Shown in pieces: positions 17,116-24,679 of a stretch of DNA of 64,000 nucleotides; positions within the stretch are counted from its first letter, which is position 1; every line of letters begins with the position of its first letter. The translations under genes and the position numbers were made by a program. The stretch spans positions 124,001 through 188,000 of the forward strand of contig NZ_JAGSYG010000005.1 in assembly GCF_025685655.1 (NCBI RefSeq). The letters are read 5' to 3'. Under the pieces are notes generated by a model that saw only the letters and a program-made list of their open reading frames with translations, searched no databases and had not been told where the DNA came from. The DNA is from Acidicapsa ligni (lineage in GTDB: Bacteria > Acidobacteriota > Terriglobia > Terriglobales > Acidobacteriaceae).

Positions 17116-18172
17116 TTGGCTCTCCTCTGAGCGATCCTATTCCAAGTGATGTTTTGTGAGCGGATGTTGTGGAAGGCGAATCGGCGACGACAGGTGGGGT
17201 GCCGAGTGCCGCGGCAGCAGGCTGTTCTTCACCCGCACCCTCAAGAAATGTCTCTGAAGGCGCAAAGAAAAGACCTCCTGTCACGGCCCTGCTAAAGTCC
17301 AGTAGACGGTCGTAATTTCCCGGCGGACGACCAATAAACATATTCTCGAGCATTAGCTCGGTGACGCGTGGAGTTCGACTGTAACCGATGAAGTAGGTAC
17401 CGAATTCTCCGCGGCCAGGTTGGCCAAAGGGCATGTTGTCCCGCAGGATCTTGACCTCTTTGCCGTTCTCTTCAATGACGGTCAGCGCAGTATGTGCCGA
17501 GGCAGGTTTCTGCGTATCATCCAGCTCTATATCCGAAAGCTTCTTGCGTCCAATGATGCGTTCCTGCGCTTCGGTGGAAAGAGCATTCCATCCCTTCATG
17601 TCGTGAAGATATTTCTGCACCAGGACGTAGCTGCCACCTGCAAAGGGAGCATCCTCTTCGCCAACGAGAGCGGCCTCAAGGGCGACAGAGCCTCTTGGAT
17701 TCTCCGTGCCATCGACGAAACCGATAAGATCGCGATCTTCGAAATATCGAAAACCCTGAACCTCATCTGCTACAGAAACCGCGGATCCGATGCGCTCCAT
17801 GATTTGCGTGGCTAATTCAAAACAGATGTCCATTCGTCCAGCGCGGATGTGAAATAACACATCTCCGGGAGTAGCGACGGCATGTCGGTTTGCCGCTCTG
17901 AATTCTCGAAAAGGATGTAATTCGGCTGGCCGAGGTTTTCCAAAAAGCCGGTCCCAGGCATCCGACCCGAAACCTGCGATGCAAGTAAGCCCAGCGTCGA
18001 TATCACGGAACTCAACCGCTCGGATCAGTCCGGCGAGGTCGCCGCAGAACGAACGGATAGTGTCATAGCTCTCAGCTTCCGGATTGATTGTAACGACGAG
18101 AAAAATTGCAGCGCGCGTAAGCGGACCTAGCACTGGCTGCGGGAGCGGAACTTGATTGGTTTGATTCGGCAT
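17108..18172 (-). CDS. DyP-type haem peroxidase, encapsulin cargo
   Basis: About 354 aa. The DyP hallmark GFVDGTENP supplies the distal Asp. The proximal His is in KPASAHTALT and the distal Arg in KILRDNMPFG. After the peroxidase core (to about residue 305) comes a Pro/Ala/Thr-rich linker and then SLGIGSLRGE at the C-terminus. That is a classic encapsulin cargo-loading peptide, so the enzyme should be packed inside the shell encoded next door. ATG at 18172 is preferred over the longer frame from 18226. DyPs oxidise dyes, phenolics and other haem-peroxidase substrates; the physiological one is unknown. Confidence 0.94.
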   Translation of the reverse strand: MPNQTNQVPLPQPVLGPLTRAAIFLVVTINPEAESYDTIRSFCGDLAGLIRAVEFRDIDAGLTCIAGFGSDAWDRLFGKPRPAELHPFREFRAANRHAVATPGDVLFHIRAGRMDICFELATQIMERIGSAVSVADEVQGFRYFEDRDLIGFVDGTENPRGSVALEAALVGEEDAPFAGGSYVLVQKYLHDMKGWNALSTEAQERIIGRKKLSDIELDDTQKPASAHTALTVIEENGKEVKILRDNMPFGQPGRGEFGTYFIGYSRTPRVTELMLENMFIGRPPGNYDRLLDFSRAVTGGLFFAPSETFLEGAGEEQPAAAALGTPPVVADSPSTTSAHKTSLGIGSLRGEPNE

Positions 18173-18283
18173 CGTTATCTGGCTTACCCTCGATCTGTTG
18201 TGTTCCTGCTGCACGCCAATCCACAAAATACGAACAAACTATCGCCCGTCCCCCGGAACAATCGTGAGCCAGTGACAGTAGCT

Positions 18284-18311
18284 AGTTTAAATCCTGCTCC
18301 AGTTTAAATCC
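18284..18311. repeat. two direct repeats AGTTTAAATCC
   Basis: The 11-mer occurs at 18284 and 18301, 17 bp apart, about 115 bp upstream of the DyP start. It could be part of the operon's promoter region. Confidence 0.4.
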
Positions 18312-18361
18312 CGGCTTTGACCGGATAATGACGAAGGCTAAAAAGCTTTAAGAACTCCATA

Positions 18362-18399
18362 GCAAATCACAGCAGGCAAATCGCAACCTGCAAATCACA
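18362..18399. repeat. three direct repeats GCAAATCRCA, 14-bp period
   Basis: Copies start at 18362, 18376 and 18390 with identical 14-bp spacing; the middle copy has G for A at one position. They lie about 190 bp upstream of the DyP-encapsulin operon and just beyond the HxlR gene's end. Regular phasing of short repeats suggests a multimeric regulator binding site. Confidence 0.5.
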
Positions 18400-18482
18400 A
18401 TAGACTACGGTCATTTTTCCTTGAAGAACCACTTGTCCAGCCTTGGGTTGATTGGGCAGACTGTTTGCGGAGGATTTGACCT

Positions 18483-18511
18483 GATTGGCGCTCGCCTGGC
18501 GAGCGCCAATC
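18483..18511 (-). terminator. hairpin after the HxlR gene
   Basis: Perfect 14-bp arms (GATTGGCGCTCGCC and complement) around a single T, starting 1 bp after the HxlR stop. A long T-run is lacking, but position and stem strength fit a terminator. Confidence 0.7.
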
Positions 18512-18512
18512 T

Positions 18513-18920
18513 TTATCTCGCATCGAATTCGCCTCGTGCCGTTTTTACCTGCGGCCAACTCTCTGTAACCCAATCCACCAGAGCCTGCATCGGTCGCAGC
18601 AGACTTCGGCCGAGTGTGGTCATCTCGTACTCCACTCGTAGAGGCACCTCAGGAAACAGCTCTCTTGTGAGCAGCCCATCTCTCTCCAGGTTTCGCAGCG
18701 TCAGCGTCAGCATCCTTTGTGAGATGCCAGGGATCGCTCTCTCTAACTCAGAGAATCGAGCGCGCTCACCCGGCAGTTTCGCCAAAGTGAGGATTAAAAA
18801 AATGCTCCATTTATCTCCCACTTTGGTGAGTAACTCGCGAACCGCAGCCGGGTCTTCATGGCCGCAGACATAGGCAGAGTCGAGTGGCTTTTTATTGCTC
18901 TTTTTCATGCTTACATCCAT
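18513..18920 (-). CDS. HxlR-family transcriptional regulator
   Basis: About 135 aa winged-helix regulator. The family signatures are CGHEDPAAVRELLTKVGDKWS, then RFSELERAIPGISQRMLTLTLRNLERDGLL and VPLRVEYEMTTLGRSL. A Cys near residue 19 (YVCGHE) sits where redox- or electrophile-sensing members carry theirs. It is divergent from the azoreductase-VOC pair across 100 bp containing a CTTATT-N6-AATAAG palindrome, so autoregulation and control of that pair are likely. The start is uncertain (18920 or 18908). Confidence 0.9.
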   Translation of the reverse strand: MDVSMKKSNKKPLDSAYVCGHEDPAAVRELLTKVGDKWSIFLILTLAKLPGERARFSELERAIPGISQRMLTLTLRNLERDGLLTRELFPEVPLRVEYEMTTLGRSLLRPMQALVDWVTESWPQVKTARGEFDAR

Positions 18921-18943
18921 GTGCGTAGCGAATGTCAAAGTGC

Positions 18944-18961
18944 CTTATTGTTGATAATAAG
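18944..18961. promoter_or_regulatory. candidate HxlR operator
   Basis: Inverted repeat CTTATT-N6-AATAAG in the divergent promoter region between the HxlR and azoreductase genes. The position fits a shared operator; the assignment is by location only. Confidence 0.5.
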
Positions 18962-19022
18962 CTCTCTTAATAGAATCAACGAACAAAAGGTAAGCATAAG
19001 AAAAAATCTAAAGGGAGCCCCA

Positions 19023-19631
19023 ATGAAGCGAATTCTGATTGTCGAATCAAGTCCTCGAGGTTCGGAATCTGCGAGCCGCAAACTAGCCGGCAAGGTGAGA
19101 GCACGGCTCGAGGCACAATATCCAGAGGCGAGAATCGCCGAACGCGACCTTGTGCATGACAAACTTCCCCATCTGGACGAACCGGCTCTGCAGGCGATGA
19201 CCACGCAAGACCCCCTGGAGGCAGAATCTCTGAAGGCCGCACTGCATCTGTCGGATCTACTCACAGAAGAGCTCCTATCGTCGGATCTATTGGTGATTGC
19301 CAGCCCGATGTGGAATTTCGGTATTCCCTCTTCTCTAAAGGCGTGGATTGATCATGTTGTACGCGTCGGCAAAACTTTCAACTATATCGGCGCAAAGGTA
19401 GAGGGGTTGGCAAAAGAGAAAAAGGCAATCCTGATACTTGCATCCGGCGGAGTCTTTAGTGAAGGCCCCTGGAAGTCATGGGATACGGTGGAGCCATATC
19501 TCCGCCAGATCCTCGGCTTCATTGGAATCGAGGATGTACAAACTGTGCGGGCAGAGGGAATGAACATACCACCGCTTGCGATCCATGCAGTCCCTAATGG
19601 CGAAAAGGCTGTTGAAGCCCTGGTGATTTAA
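19023..19631 (+). CDS. azoR: FMN-dependent NADH-azoreductase
   Basis: About 202 aa flavodoxin-like quinone/azo reductase. The FMN phosphate loop is SSPRGSESASRKLAG; the second flavin motif SPMWNFGIPSSLKAWID and the later ASGGVFS stretch are typical of AzoR. ATG at 19023 follows AAGGGAG, whereas the longer frame from 18858 overlaps the divergent HxlR gene. It forms an operon with the VOC gene 11 bp downstream. Such enzymes reduce quinones by two electrons, fitting control by an HxlR-type electrophile sensor. Confidence 0.92.
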   Translation: MKRILIVESSPRGSESASRKLAGKVRARLEAQYPEARIAERDLVHDKLPHLDEPALQAMTTQDPLEAESLKAALHLSDLLTEELLSSDLLVIASPMWNFGIPSSLKAWIDHVVRVGKTFNYIGAKVEGLAKEKKAILILASGGVFSEGPWKSWDTVEPYLRQILGFIGIEDVQTVRAEGMNIPPLAIHAVPNGEKAVEALVI

Positions 19632-19642
19632 AGGAGATAACA

Positions 19643-20020
19643 ATGCTTGACCACATAATTCTGACTGTCAGCGATGTTGAACGTTCCCTGGCGTTCTATG
19701 AAGCCGCCCTGAAGCCTCTCAAGATCAAATTCTTCTTACCCTTTGAGGGCAAAGACGGCCACCCTGATCTGTGGGGGTTTGGCGATGGCAAGAGAGCATT
19801 CTTCTGGCTCAAGCAAGGTAAGCCTGATCCAGTATCCATTCACTGGGGATTCATGGCTGAAAGCAAGGAACAGGTCGATAAATTTTATAACGCCGCAATC
19901 TCCGCCGGCGCCAGGGACAATATCTCACCGCGAGCGCGAGTCGAATACTATCCGGGATACTACGCAGCCGATGTACTCGACCCCGACGGCTATTCATTCG
20001 AGGCCGTCCACAAGAGCTAA
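19643..20020 (+). CDS. VOC-family (glyoxalase/dioxygenase-fold) protein
   Basis: 125 aa with paired beta-alpha-beta-beta-beta modules: DHIILTVSDVERSLAFYEAAL at the start and YYAADVLDPDGYSFEAVH at the end. The first His (DHI) and the last Glu (FEAVH) are usual metal ligands. It follows AAGGAG and lies 11 bp after azoR, so it is probably co-expressed. The reaction cannot be named; relatives handle glyoxal-type or quinone-derived compounds. Confidence 0.85.
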   Translation: MLDHIILTVSDVERSLAFYEAALKPLKIKFFLPFEGKDGHPDLWGFGDGKRAFFWLKQGKPDPVSIHWGFMAESKEQVDKFYNAAISAGARDNISPRARVEYYPGYYAADVLDPDGYSFEAVHKS

Positions 20021-20097
20021 CGGGCGCATAGTCTCCTGTAAATCGCCGCCTTCTGATATTTGAACCAGATCCGCCCAGAAAGAACAGAGCCCAGCCC

Positions 20098-20294
20098 ATC
20101 GACGATCAATTCCATCCATCTGGAGTTGATCGTTGATGGATTTGATAGATCGGATACGGAATCGGGAATTACCGAGAGTGTCGGCTTCAACCAGAGCCGT
20201 CGTCAGCAGTCAGATTCGGCCTACCACGCAGGCCTTCTACGCGCATGACACGAGATGACACAAAACCACGACGAAGCGGGAGTGCTCCGCTTGC
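20098..20294. other. intergenic hairpins before the tRNA fragment
   Basis: The 300 bp between the VOC gene and the tRNA fragment hold no gene. A hairpin with 12-bp arms and one mismatch (ATCGACGATCAA, 20098-20109, with 20126-20137) could end the azoR-VOC transcript. A second, 6-bp stem (AAGCGG/CCGCTT) lies at about 20276-20294. Confidence 0.4.
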
Positions 20295-20323
20295 GACATA
20301 AGCTTGATTTTTAAGGAGTTATT

Positions 20324-20366
20324 TGGTGGACCTGATCGGGATCGAACCGATGACCTCTTCCATGCC
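20324..20366 (-). other. 3' half of tRNA-Ala(GGC), candidate attachment site
   Basis: 43 nt on the minus strand match a tRNA from the anticodon GGC to the encoded CCA end. They comprise the anticodon-stem 3' strand GGAAG, variable loop AGGTC, a perfect T-arm (ATCGG, loop TTCGATC, CCGAT), the acceptor strand CAGGTCC, discriminator A, then CCA. The 5' half is absent; unrelated DNA begins exactly at the anticodon loop. Tyrosine recombinases of integrative elements often cross over there and leave such a fragment at one end, so the inserted DNA should lie to the right. No intact copy of the gene is in the window. Confidence 0.85.
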
Positions 20367-20540
20367 ATTACGGCAATATAACGCAACTCATTGAAACTAC
20401 GTGGTACGGACCGCATCCTACACGGCGTTTCACACGCATTTTTCCCCTTATTGGACCTTTACAGGACCTCTGGCTCAGAACGAAGAATTCAGGAAGCAGC
20501 CAACACGCAGCCTGGATCTGAGTCGATGAGTGCTTTGGCT
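20367..20540. repeat. dispersed repeat, copy A (abuts the tRNA fragment)
   Basis: From ATTACGGCAA to TCTGAGTCGATGA this stretch is closely similar to 30269-30443 and, more loosely, to 43321-43433. Shared blocks include TTGAAACTACGTGG, ACGGACCGCA and TATTGGACCTTTACAGGACC. It begins at the base where the tRNA fragment ends, as expected for the arm of an integrase attachment site. No protein-coding sense is apparent. Confidence 0.75.
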
Positions 20541-20600
20541 ATTTATCGCTTTTCGGGAACCCGGATTTCGCTTCCAATGTCCAACTGATGTGGAGCGCGT

Positions 20601-21251
20601 TTATCGGGGCCGATCTCCCTCCGTACGATCAAGACCAAGGACCAAAAGTATCGCCTCTGTGGCGAATCCCTTTCGAGAAAGTCCCTGCACACTCGTTCTT
20701 TGCAGAGAGAGGCCCGTGGTCAACGCCATGATGATATCCGCAAGATCTTTCGGTGAAGAGGGAGGACTCCGATCAAGCTTGGCAAACAGCATGGTAACCA
20801 GTCCAGCCATCGTGTCAACGTGCGTGCGGTGTAGCTTGGCATAGGTTTTCGCAAACGTCTTGTCGCGACATGCCTGGAGTTGAAATTCCGCAGAGAGTAA
20901 ACCGTAGTCGAAATCAGAGGCGCGCCCGTTTTCAGAGTTGCGGATCATCGATATGAGCTCCGATGCAGGAATGTCCCGCGCGAGAAGTTGCGCCAAAGCA
21001 TCGATTTCGCGTCGCTTATGGGCGTCGAGGAGCTCCAGGAAGATAGCTTCTTTAGTTTCGAAGTTGGAGTAGAACGCCCCCTTTGAGTAGCCTGCGCTCT
21101 CTGCAATCAGGTCGACAGACGCACCCTCATAACCGTCCCTTGCGAACAGTTGAGCGGCGGACTCCAGAAGCCTGTTCCTCGTTTCGAGTCGGCTCTCCTG
21201 GCGCGTCAATCTCTGCCTTATCACTTTCGTCACGGTTCTAGGATAGCGCAT
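20601..21251 (-). CDS. TetR/AcrR-family regulator
   Basis: About 216 aa. The N-terminal HTH is typical: LLESAAQLFARDGYEGASVDLIAESAGYSKGAFYSNFETKEAIF, with helix 3 at YSKGAFYSNF. The ligand domain follows (residues about 75-215). ATG at 21251 is preferred over TTG at 21266. It is divergent from an SDR/Rossmann operon across 113 bp that contains a perfect 14-bp palindrome, so it probably represses itself and that operon. Confidence 0.9.
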   Translation of the reverse strand: MRYPRTVTKVIRQRLTRQESRLETRNRLLESAAQLFARDGYEGASVDLIAESAGYSKGAFYSNFETKEAIFLELLDAHKRREIDALAQLLARDIPASELISMIRNSENGRASDFDYGLLSAEFQLQACRDKTFAKTYAKLHRTHVDTMAGLVTMLFAKLDRSPPSSPKDLADIIMALTTGLSLQRTSVQGLSRKGFATEAILLVLGLDRTEGDRPR

Positions 21252-21271
21252 GAAAACTATTTGCAACCAGA

Positions 21272-21285
21272 ATACCGTACGGTAT
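21272..21285. promoter_or_regulatory. perfect palindrome, candidate TetR operator
   Basis: ATACCGTACGGTAT, a perfect 14-bp palindrome, lies 20 bp before the TetR start and 79 bp before the divergent SDR start. A related half-site (ACTATACGGAAT) follows at about 21292. Size and position fit a TetR operator. Confidence 0.65.
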
Positions 21286-21364
21286 ATCTATACTATACGG
21301 AATGCATAATTCCGCGCTCACCCTAGTCCGGTTGATGTAACGGCCACGCAATATAAGGAGTTCT

Positions 21365-22165
21365 ATGGCAAAGACGATTTTTATCACGGGGGCATCCAGC
21401 GGCATCGGACGCGCTACTGCACTTTACTTCGCGGAGCGAGGCTGGAATGTAGCCGCGACTATGCGTAACCCGCGTAAAGACGATTCCGCGCTTCAACATC
21501 CGCAGATCAGCCTGTCGACGCTGGACGTCACAGATGCAGAGTCCATTGCCCGAGCGATAGCCGATACGTTGACTCGCTTCCAGAAGATTGACGTCTTGCT
21601 GAACAACGCAGGTTATGCTTTGTTCGGGCCACTGGAAGCGAGCGACAGCAGGCAAATTCGGCAGCAATTCGCGACGAACTTCTTTGGTCTGGTTGAAGTC
21701 ACGCAGCAGATCGTCCCGGTCATGCGCGCGGCGGGTGAAGGTCTGATCCTGAACATCTCTTCTATCGTCGGCCGTTTGGCTCTCCCCTACGCCTCTTCAT
21801 ATGTCGCAACAAAATTTGCAGTGGAGGGGTTGAGCGAATCCATGCGCTATGAGCTGCAACCGTTCAACATTCGCGTCAAACTGATCGAACCCGGCAGCAT
21901 CCATACCGAATTCGGCAAGGGCAGTATGCAGACAGCAACGAGTGAACCGTATCGAGCGAGCATGAACAAATTTCTCGGTGTCTTCGCGAAGAGTAATGCG
22001 AAAGCGGCTAAGCCGGAAGAAGTTGCGAAGGTGATTTATAGTGCAGCGAATGACTCAAGCAGCCGGTTGCGCTACCTTGCCAAACCCGGTCCACTGTTTT
22101 GGGCAAATCGACTATTACCTGATGCAGCATGGCGGGGCTTGCTGGTAAAAGCAATGGTGAAGTAG
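21365..22165 (+). CDS. SDR-family oxidoreductase
   Basis: 266 aa classical short-chain dehydrogenase. The cofactor motif is TGASSGIG at the N-terminus, with NNAG in the middle and catalytic Ser-Tyr-Lys as SSIVGRLALPYASSYVATK. The Arg after the second strand (TMRNPRKD) suggests NADP. The C-terminal pattern (FNIRVKLIEPGSIHTEF) is the same as in the SDR at 35483, a probable paralogue. It is the first gene of the TetR-controlled unit. The substrate is unknown. Confidence 0.9.
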   Translation: MAKTIFITGASSGIGRATALYFAERGWNVAATMRNPRKDDSALQHPQISLSTLDVTDAESIARAIADTLTRFQKIDVLLNNAGYALFGPLEASDSRQIRQQFATNFFGLVEVTQQIVPVMRAAGEGLILNISSIVGRLALPYASSYVATKFAVEGLSESMRYELQPFNIRVKLIEPGSIHTEFGKGSMQTATSEPYRASMNKFLGVFAKSNAKAAKPEEVAKVIYSAANDSSSRLRYLAKPGPLFWANRLLPDAAWRGLLVKAMVK

Positions 22166-22179
22166 GAAGAGGCACTACG

Positions 22180-22818
22180 ATGAAGCTGCTACTGTTGGGG
22201 GCCTCGGGGCTCGTAGGGAAAAATGTATTGGCGCAGGCTCTGGCGCATCCGGATGTAATAGGCGTGGTTGCGCCAACGCGCCGGCCCCTTGCACCCCATC
22301 CAAAGTTGAGAAATCCTGTGTCCGACCATCTGGACTCACTGCTGTCCGCAGAGATCACTCAGGGAATCGATGGTGTCGTCTGTACCTTGGGAACAACAAT
22401 CGGCAAGGCGGGTTCTAAAGAGGCCTTTCGTGAGGTGGACTACGTGTTGCCGTTGACCTTCGCTCGATCCGCATATGAGCATGGTGTGGGAACGTTTGTC
22501 CTCGTCTCGGCGAGTGTTGCCAATGTCGGCTCTGCAATCTTCTATCCGAGAATTAAGGGCGAAGTCGAGCGGGACCTCGAGCTTGTGGGATTCCGATCAC
22601 TCACCATCGTTCGTCCCAGCCTGATCGGCGGCGAACGGGATGAATCACGCTTCGGGGAAAGCGTCGCTTTGCGTTTGATGAGCATCTTTGCGCCGATTCT
22701 TCCGAAGAAGCTTCAGATCAATCCCGCACCCACGATCGCTGCGGCATGCCTGAGTGCTGCTATGGGTGCCAAGCCTGGAGTTCATTTCCGTCTTGCCGAA
22801 AACCTGGTCCGCGATTGA
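22180..22818 (+). CDS. NAD(P)H-binding Rossmann protein (atypical SDR)
   Basis: About 212 aa. The N-terminal LLLGASGLVGKNVL is an atypical SDR cofactor loop; FVLVSASVANVGSAIFYPRIKGEVE carries the central Tyr-x3-Lys-like region, and the family resembles HTATIP2/YbjT-type reductases. ATG at 22180 follows GAAGAGG and lies 14 bp after the SDR stop, so both should be one transcript. A GC-rich hairpin follows at 22951. Confidence 0.8.
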   Translation: MKLLLLGASGLVGKNVLAQALAHPDVIGVVAPTRRPLAPHPKLRNPVSDHLDSLLSAEITQGIDGVVCTLGTTIGKAGSKEAFREVDYVLPLTFARSAYEHGVGTFVLVSASVANVGSAIFYPRIKGEVERDLELVGFRSLTIVRPSLIGGERDESRFGESVALRLMSIFAPILPKKLQINPAPTIAAACLSAAMGAKPGVHFRLAENLVRD

Positions 22819-22950
22819 TAACGATAAGGCGGCATATCTGAAGTAATCACCCGTCCTCGATGAGTACATCGGCGATTTTTGCGACAACTGACATGCCCGA
22901 ACGAACTTGTGGTTTCACCGCTTCGGAATTGACGCGCGATTGATTTTATA

Positions 22951-22981
22951 AGCGGCCGCCGTCTTGGCAACGGCCGCCGCT
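22951..22981. terminator. GC-rich hairpin between convergent genes
   Basis: Imperfect 11-bp arms (GCGGCCGCCGT with ACGGCCGCCGC, one mismatch) around a short loop, followed by TATTTGTT, between the Rossmann gene and the SnoaL-like gene. Confidence 0.6.
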
Positions 22982-22986
22982 ATTTG

Positions 22987-23436
22987 TTAGACAGTGCGAA
23001 TTAGGCCTAGCTGCGTGAGTGCGGTGACGCCGTCGTCGAGTCCAATCTCTTGGACGATCTTGCCGTTCTCAAGACGCAACACCGTCGTTCCGGTGAAGTG
23101 CATCTTGCGACCCGTCGCAGCCGGCAACGACCCAACCAGGAAGTCGGAGAATGCGGCCCCGCTGTGCGTGCCGCCACCGACCCAGCGACCAACGACATAG
23201 TCGCCTTCTGCGATGAGGTCTGCCGCTCCGCCGAAGCTGAGGTCTGGGAAGGCGGCGCGGAAATCAGCCATGAACGCCTTGATGTCCGCATGGCCACGGC
23301 GAGGCTCGTGCAACGAATACTGCAAGAGCATGTTCGGTGCGGCGAGCTCGTCAACGATGCTGAGGTCGCATTTGAGTCCCCAGAAGCTGGTGAACCAACG
23401 GCCTACGATGGCTTTATTCTCTTGTTCTTTCGACAT
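22987..23436 (-). CDS. SnoaL-like ester cyclase family protein
   Basis: 149 aa in the NTF2-like/SnoaL fold: NKAIVGRWFTSFWG at the start, NMLLQYSLHEPRRGHADIKAF, DFRAAFPDLSF, and GRKMHFTGTTVLRLENGKIVQEI at the end. The last block is usual in SnoaL-type ester cyclases. An Ada-box-like element lies 90 bp upstream on the same strand, and a broken paralogue with the same type of box is at 28348-28934. Membership in the alkylation response is inferred from that box; the substrate is unknown. Confidence 0.85.
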   Translation of the reverse strand: MSKEQENKAIVGRWFTSFWGLKCDLSIVDELAAPNMLLQYSLHEPRRGHADIKAFMADFRAAFPDLSFGGAADLIAEGDYVVGRWVGGGTHSGAAFSDFLVGSLPAATGRKMHFTGTTVLRLENGKIVQEIGLDDGVTALTQLGLIRTV

Positions 23437-23525
23437 AAGTGTTCTCCATATGCAGGGATGTTGGCGAAGGCCAGCATGGCGTCCGCCTCTGCATCTCGAA
23501 AGTTATTCCGATGTCGGAGCAGAGA

Positions 23526-23550
23526 CACTCCGTATCTTGCTTTCGAATCC
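23526..23550 (-). promoter_or_regulatory. Ada-box-like element a (SnoaL gene)
   Basis: On the minus strand: GAT-TCGAAA-GCAA, followed by GATACGGAGTG. It differs from AAT-N6-GCAA only at the first base. It ends 89 bp before the SnoaL start codon at 23436. It is one of five similar elements between 23.5 and 29.1 kb. Confidence 0.65.
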
Positions 23551-23577
23551 GAGGCTGGGCTCCGCTCAAGCAAATTT

Positions 23578-23602
23578 GAATTTGAGAGCAAAGAACGGAG
23601 TG
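23578..23602 (+). promoter_or_regulatory. Ada-box-like element b (vsr-ogt)
   Basis: AAT-TTGAGA-GCAA, followed by AGAACGGAGTG, ending 62 bp before the vsr start. It fits AAT-N6-GCAA exactly and is divergent from element a, from which it is separated by 27 bp. Confidence 0.7.
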
Positions 23603-23664
23603 AGATGAAGGATTGAAGCGGCTACCTTCTGAGAACGCTCGCAGCACGAGCGGGAGGAGAAGCG

Positions 23665-24183
23665 ATGTTAAACAGGGGCATACCAAGGACACTCAACGGC
23701 ACCGTCGTTCCAACTCAGCTACCTATGGGCTCATGGGCGAGTACCCCAGCCGTACGTCGTGTGATGCAGGGAAACAAGTCCAGAGACACAAAACCTGAGG
23801 TCGCTGTGAGATCGGCCGTCCATGCGTTAGGGATGCGTTATCGAATTTCAGCGCGTCCGCTAAGAGATCTCAGGAGGACCGCTGACTTGGTCTTTCGAAA
23901 CGCGAGGGTCGCGGTCTTTGTCGACGGCTGCTTTTGGCATGGATGCCCGCAACATCATGCACAGCCCAAGACAAACGCGACTTATTGGGCGACGAAGATT
24001 CGAGGCAACAAGACCCGAGATGAGGACACGACAGAACGACTCCGTCAGGAAGGATGGACTGTCCTGAGATTCTGGTCACACGAAGAACCGCCGAGTGTGG
24101 CAACGCAGATCGCGGAGGTGGTGGCAAGAAACATTCGCGCTGCAAGCCCGTCGCTAGGAGGAAGACACAATGTCAATGATTGA
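23665..24183 (+). CDS. vsr: very short patch repair (Vsr-type) endonuclease
   Basis: 172 aa, slightly longer than E. coli Vsr. Signatures are MQGNKSRDTKPEVAVRSAVHALGMRYR, the catalytic Asp74 in RRTADLVF, and FVDGCFWHGCPQHH with the metal and zinc ligands. The C-terminal part is VLRFWSHE. Vsr nicks T:G mismatches, normally those made by deamination at Dcm sites, yet no dcm-type methylase is in the window. ATG at 23665 follows GGAGGAG. It overlaps the ogt gene by 14 bp and is preceded by Ada-box element b, so it is probably induced with alkyl-repair genes. Confidence 0.93.
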   Translation: MLNRGIPRTLNGTVVPTQLPMGSWASTPAVRRVMQGNKSRDTKPEVAVRSAVHALGMRYRISARPLRDLRRTADLVFRNARVAVFVDGCFWHGCPQHHAQPKTNATYWATKIRGNKTRDEDTTERLRQEGWTVLRFWSHEEPPSVATQIAEVVARNIRAASPSLGGRHNVND

Positions 24184-24679
24184 GCATTTCCTGATGGAGT
24201 CACCGTTGGGCACCCTGACGCTGGTGAATACGAATGGAGTTCTGAGCGGCTTATACATGCCGAATCACCTTAGAGGGCCCAAGGCGGATTCGCTGGGATC
24301 GAGGGTAACGTCGGGCTTCGACAGTGTCCGTTCGCAACTCGGTGAGTATTTCGAGCGCAAGCGTATTCACTTCGACTTGCGGATCGCGCTATGCGGAACG
24401 ACCTTCCAGCAATCGGTGTGGAAGCTGCTGCAAACCATCCCGTATGGAGAGACGCGCTCTTATGGAGAGCTTGCGGACCTGCTGGGCAACCGCCTCGCCA
24501 TCCGTGCCGTGGGACTTGCGAACGGCAGGAACCCAATCAGCATTATCATTCCGTGCCACCGCGTTGTCGGCAGCAACGGAAGCCTCACGGGCTATGCCGG
24601 TGGCCTCGAACGAAAACGTCGGCTGCTGGAATTAGAAGCAGCCAACGTGACATCGCAGCAGCAGCTCAGCCTTTCGTAG
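24170..24679 (+). CDS. ogt: methylated-DNA--protein-cysteine methyltransferase
   Basis: 169 aa suicide repair protein. Active-site Cys129 is in IIIPCHRVVGSNGSLTGYAGG; the HTH part is TTFQQSVWKLLQTIPYGETRSYGELA; the Asn hinge is LANGRNP. It removes O6-alkyl groups from guanine (and O4 from thymine). It overlaps vsr by 14 bp at the start and converges with alkA, overlapping its 3' end by 14 bp. It is a paralogue of the C-terminal half of ada nearby. Confidence 0.94.
   Translation: MSMIEHFLMESPLGTLTLVNTNGVLSGLYMPNHLRGPKADSLGSRVTSGFDSVRSQLGEYFERKRIHFDLRIALCGTTFQQSVWKLLQTIPYGETRSYGELADLLGNRLAIRAVGLANGRNPISIIIPCHRVVGSNGSLTGYAGGLERKRRLLELEAANVTSQQQLSLS

Noticed and set aside
18362-18399. Three evenly spaced repeats considered as a CRISPR remnant
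   Set aside because: The unit is only 10 bp with 4-bp spacers, far too short, and no cas genes are present.
20324-20366. Considered as a functional tRNA gene
   Set aside because: Only the 3' half is present; the D-arm, 5' acceptor strand and half of the anticodon arm are missing.
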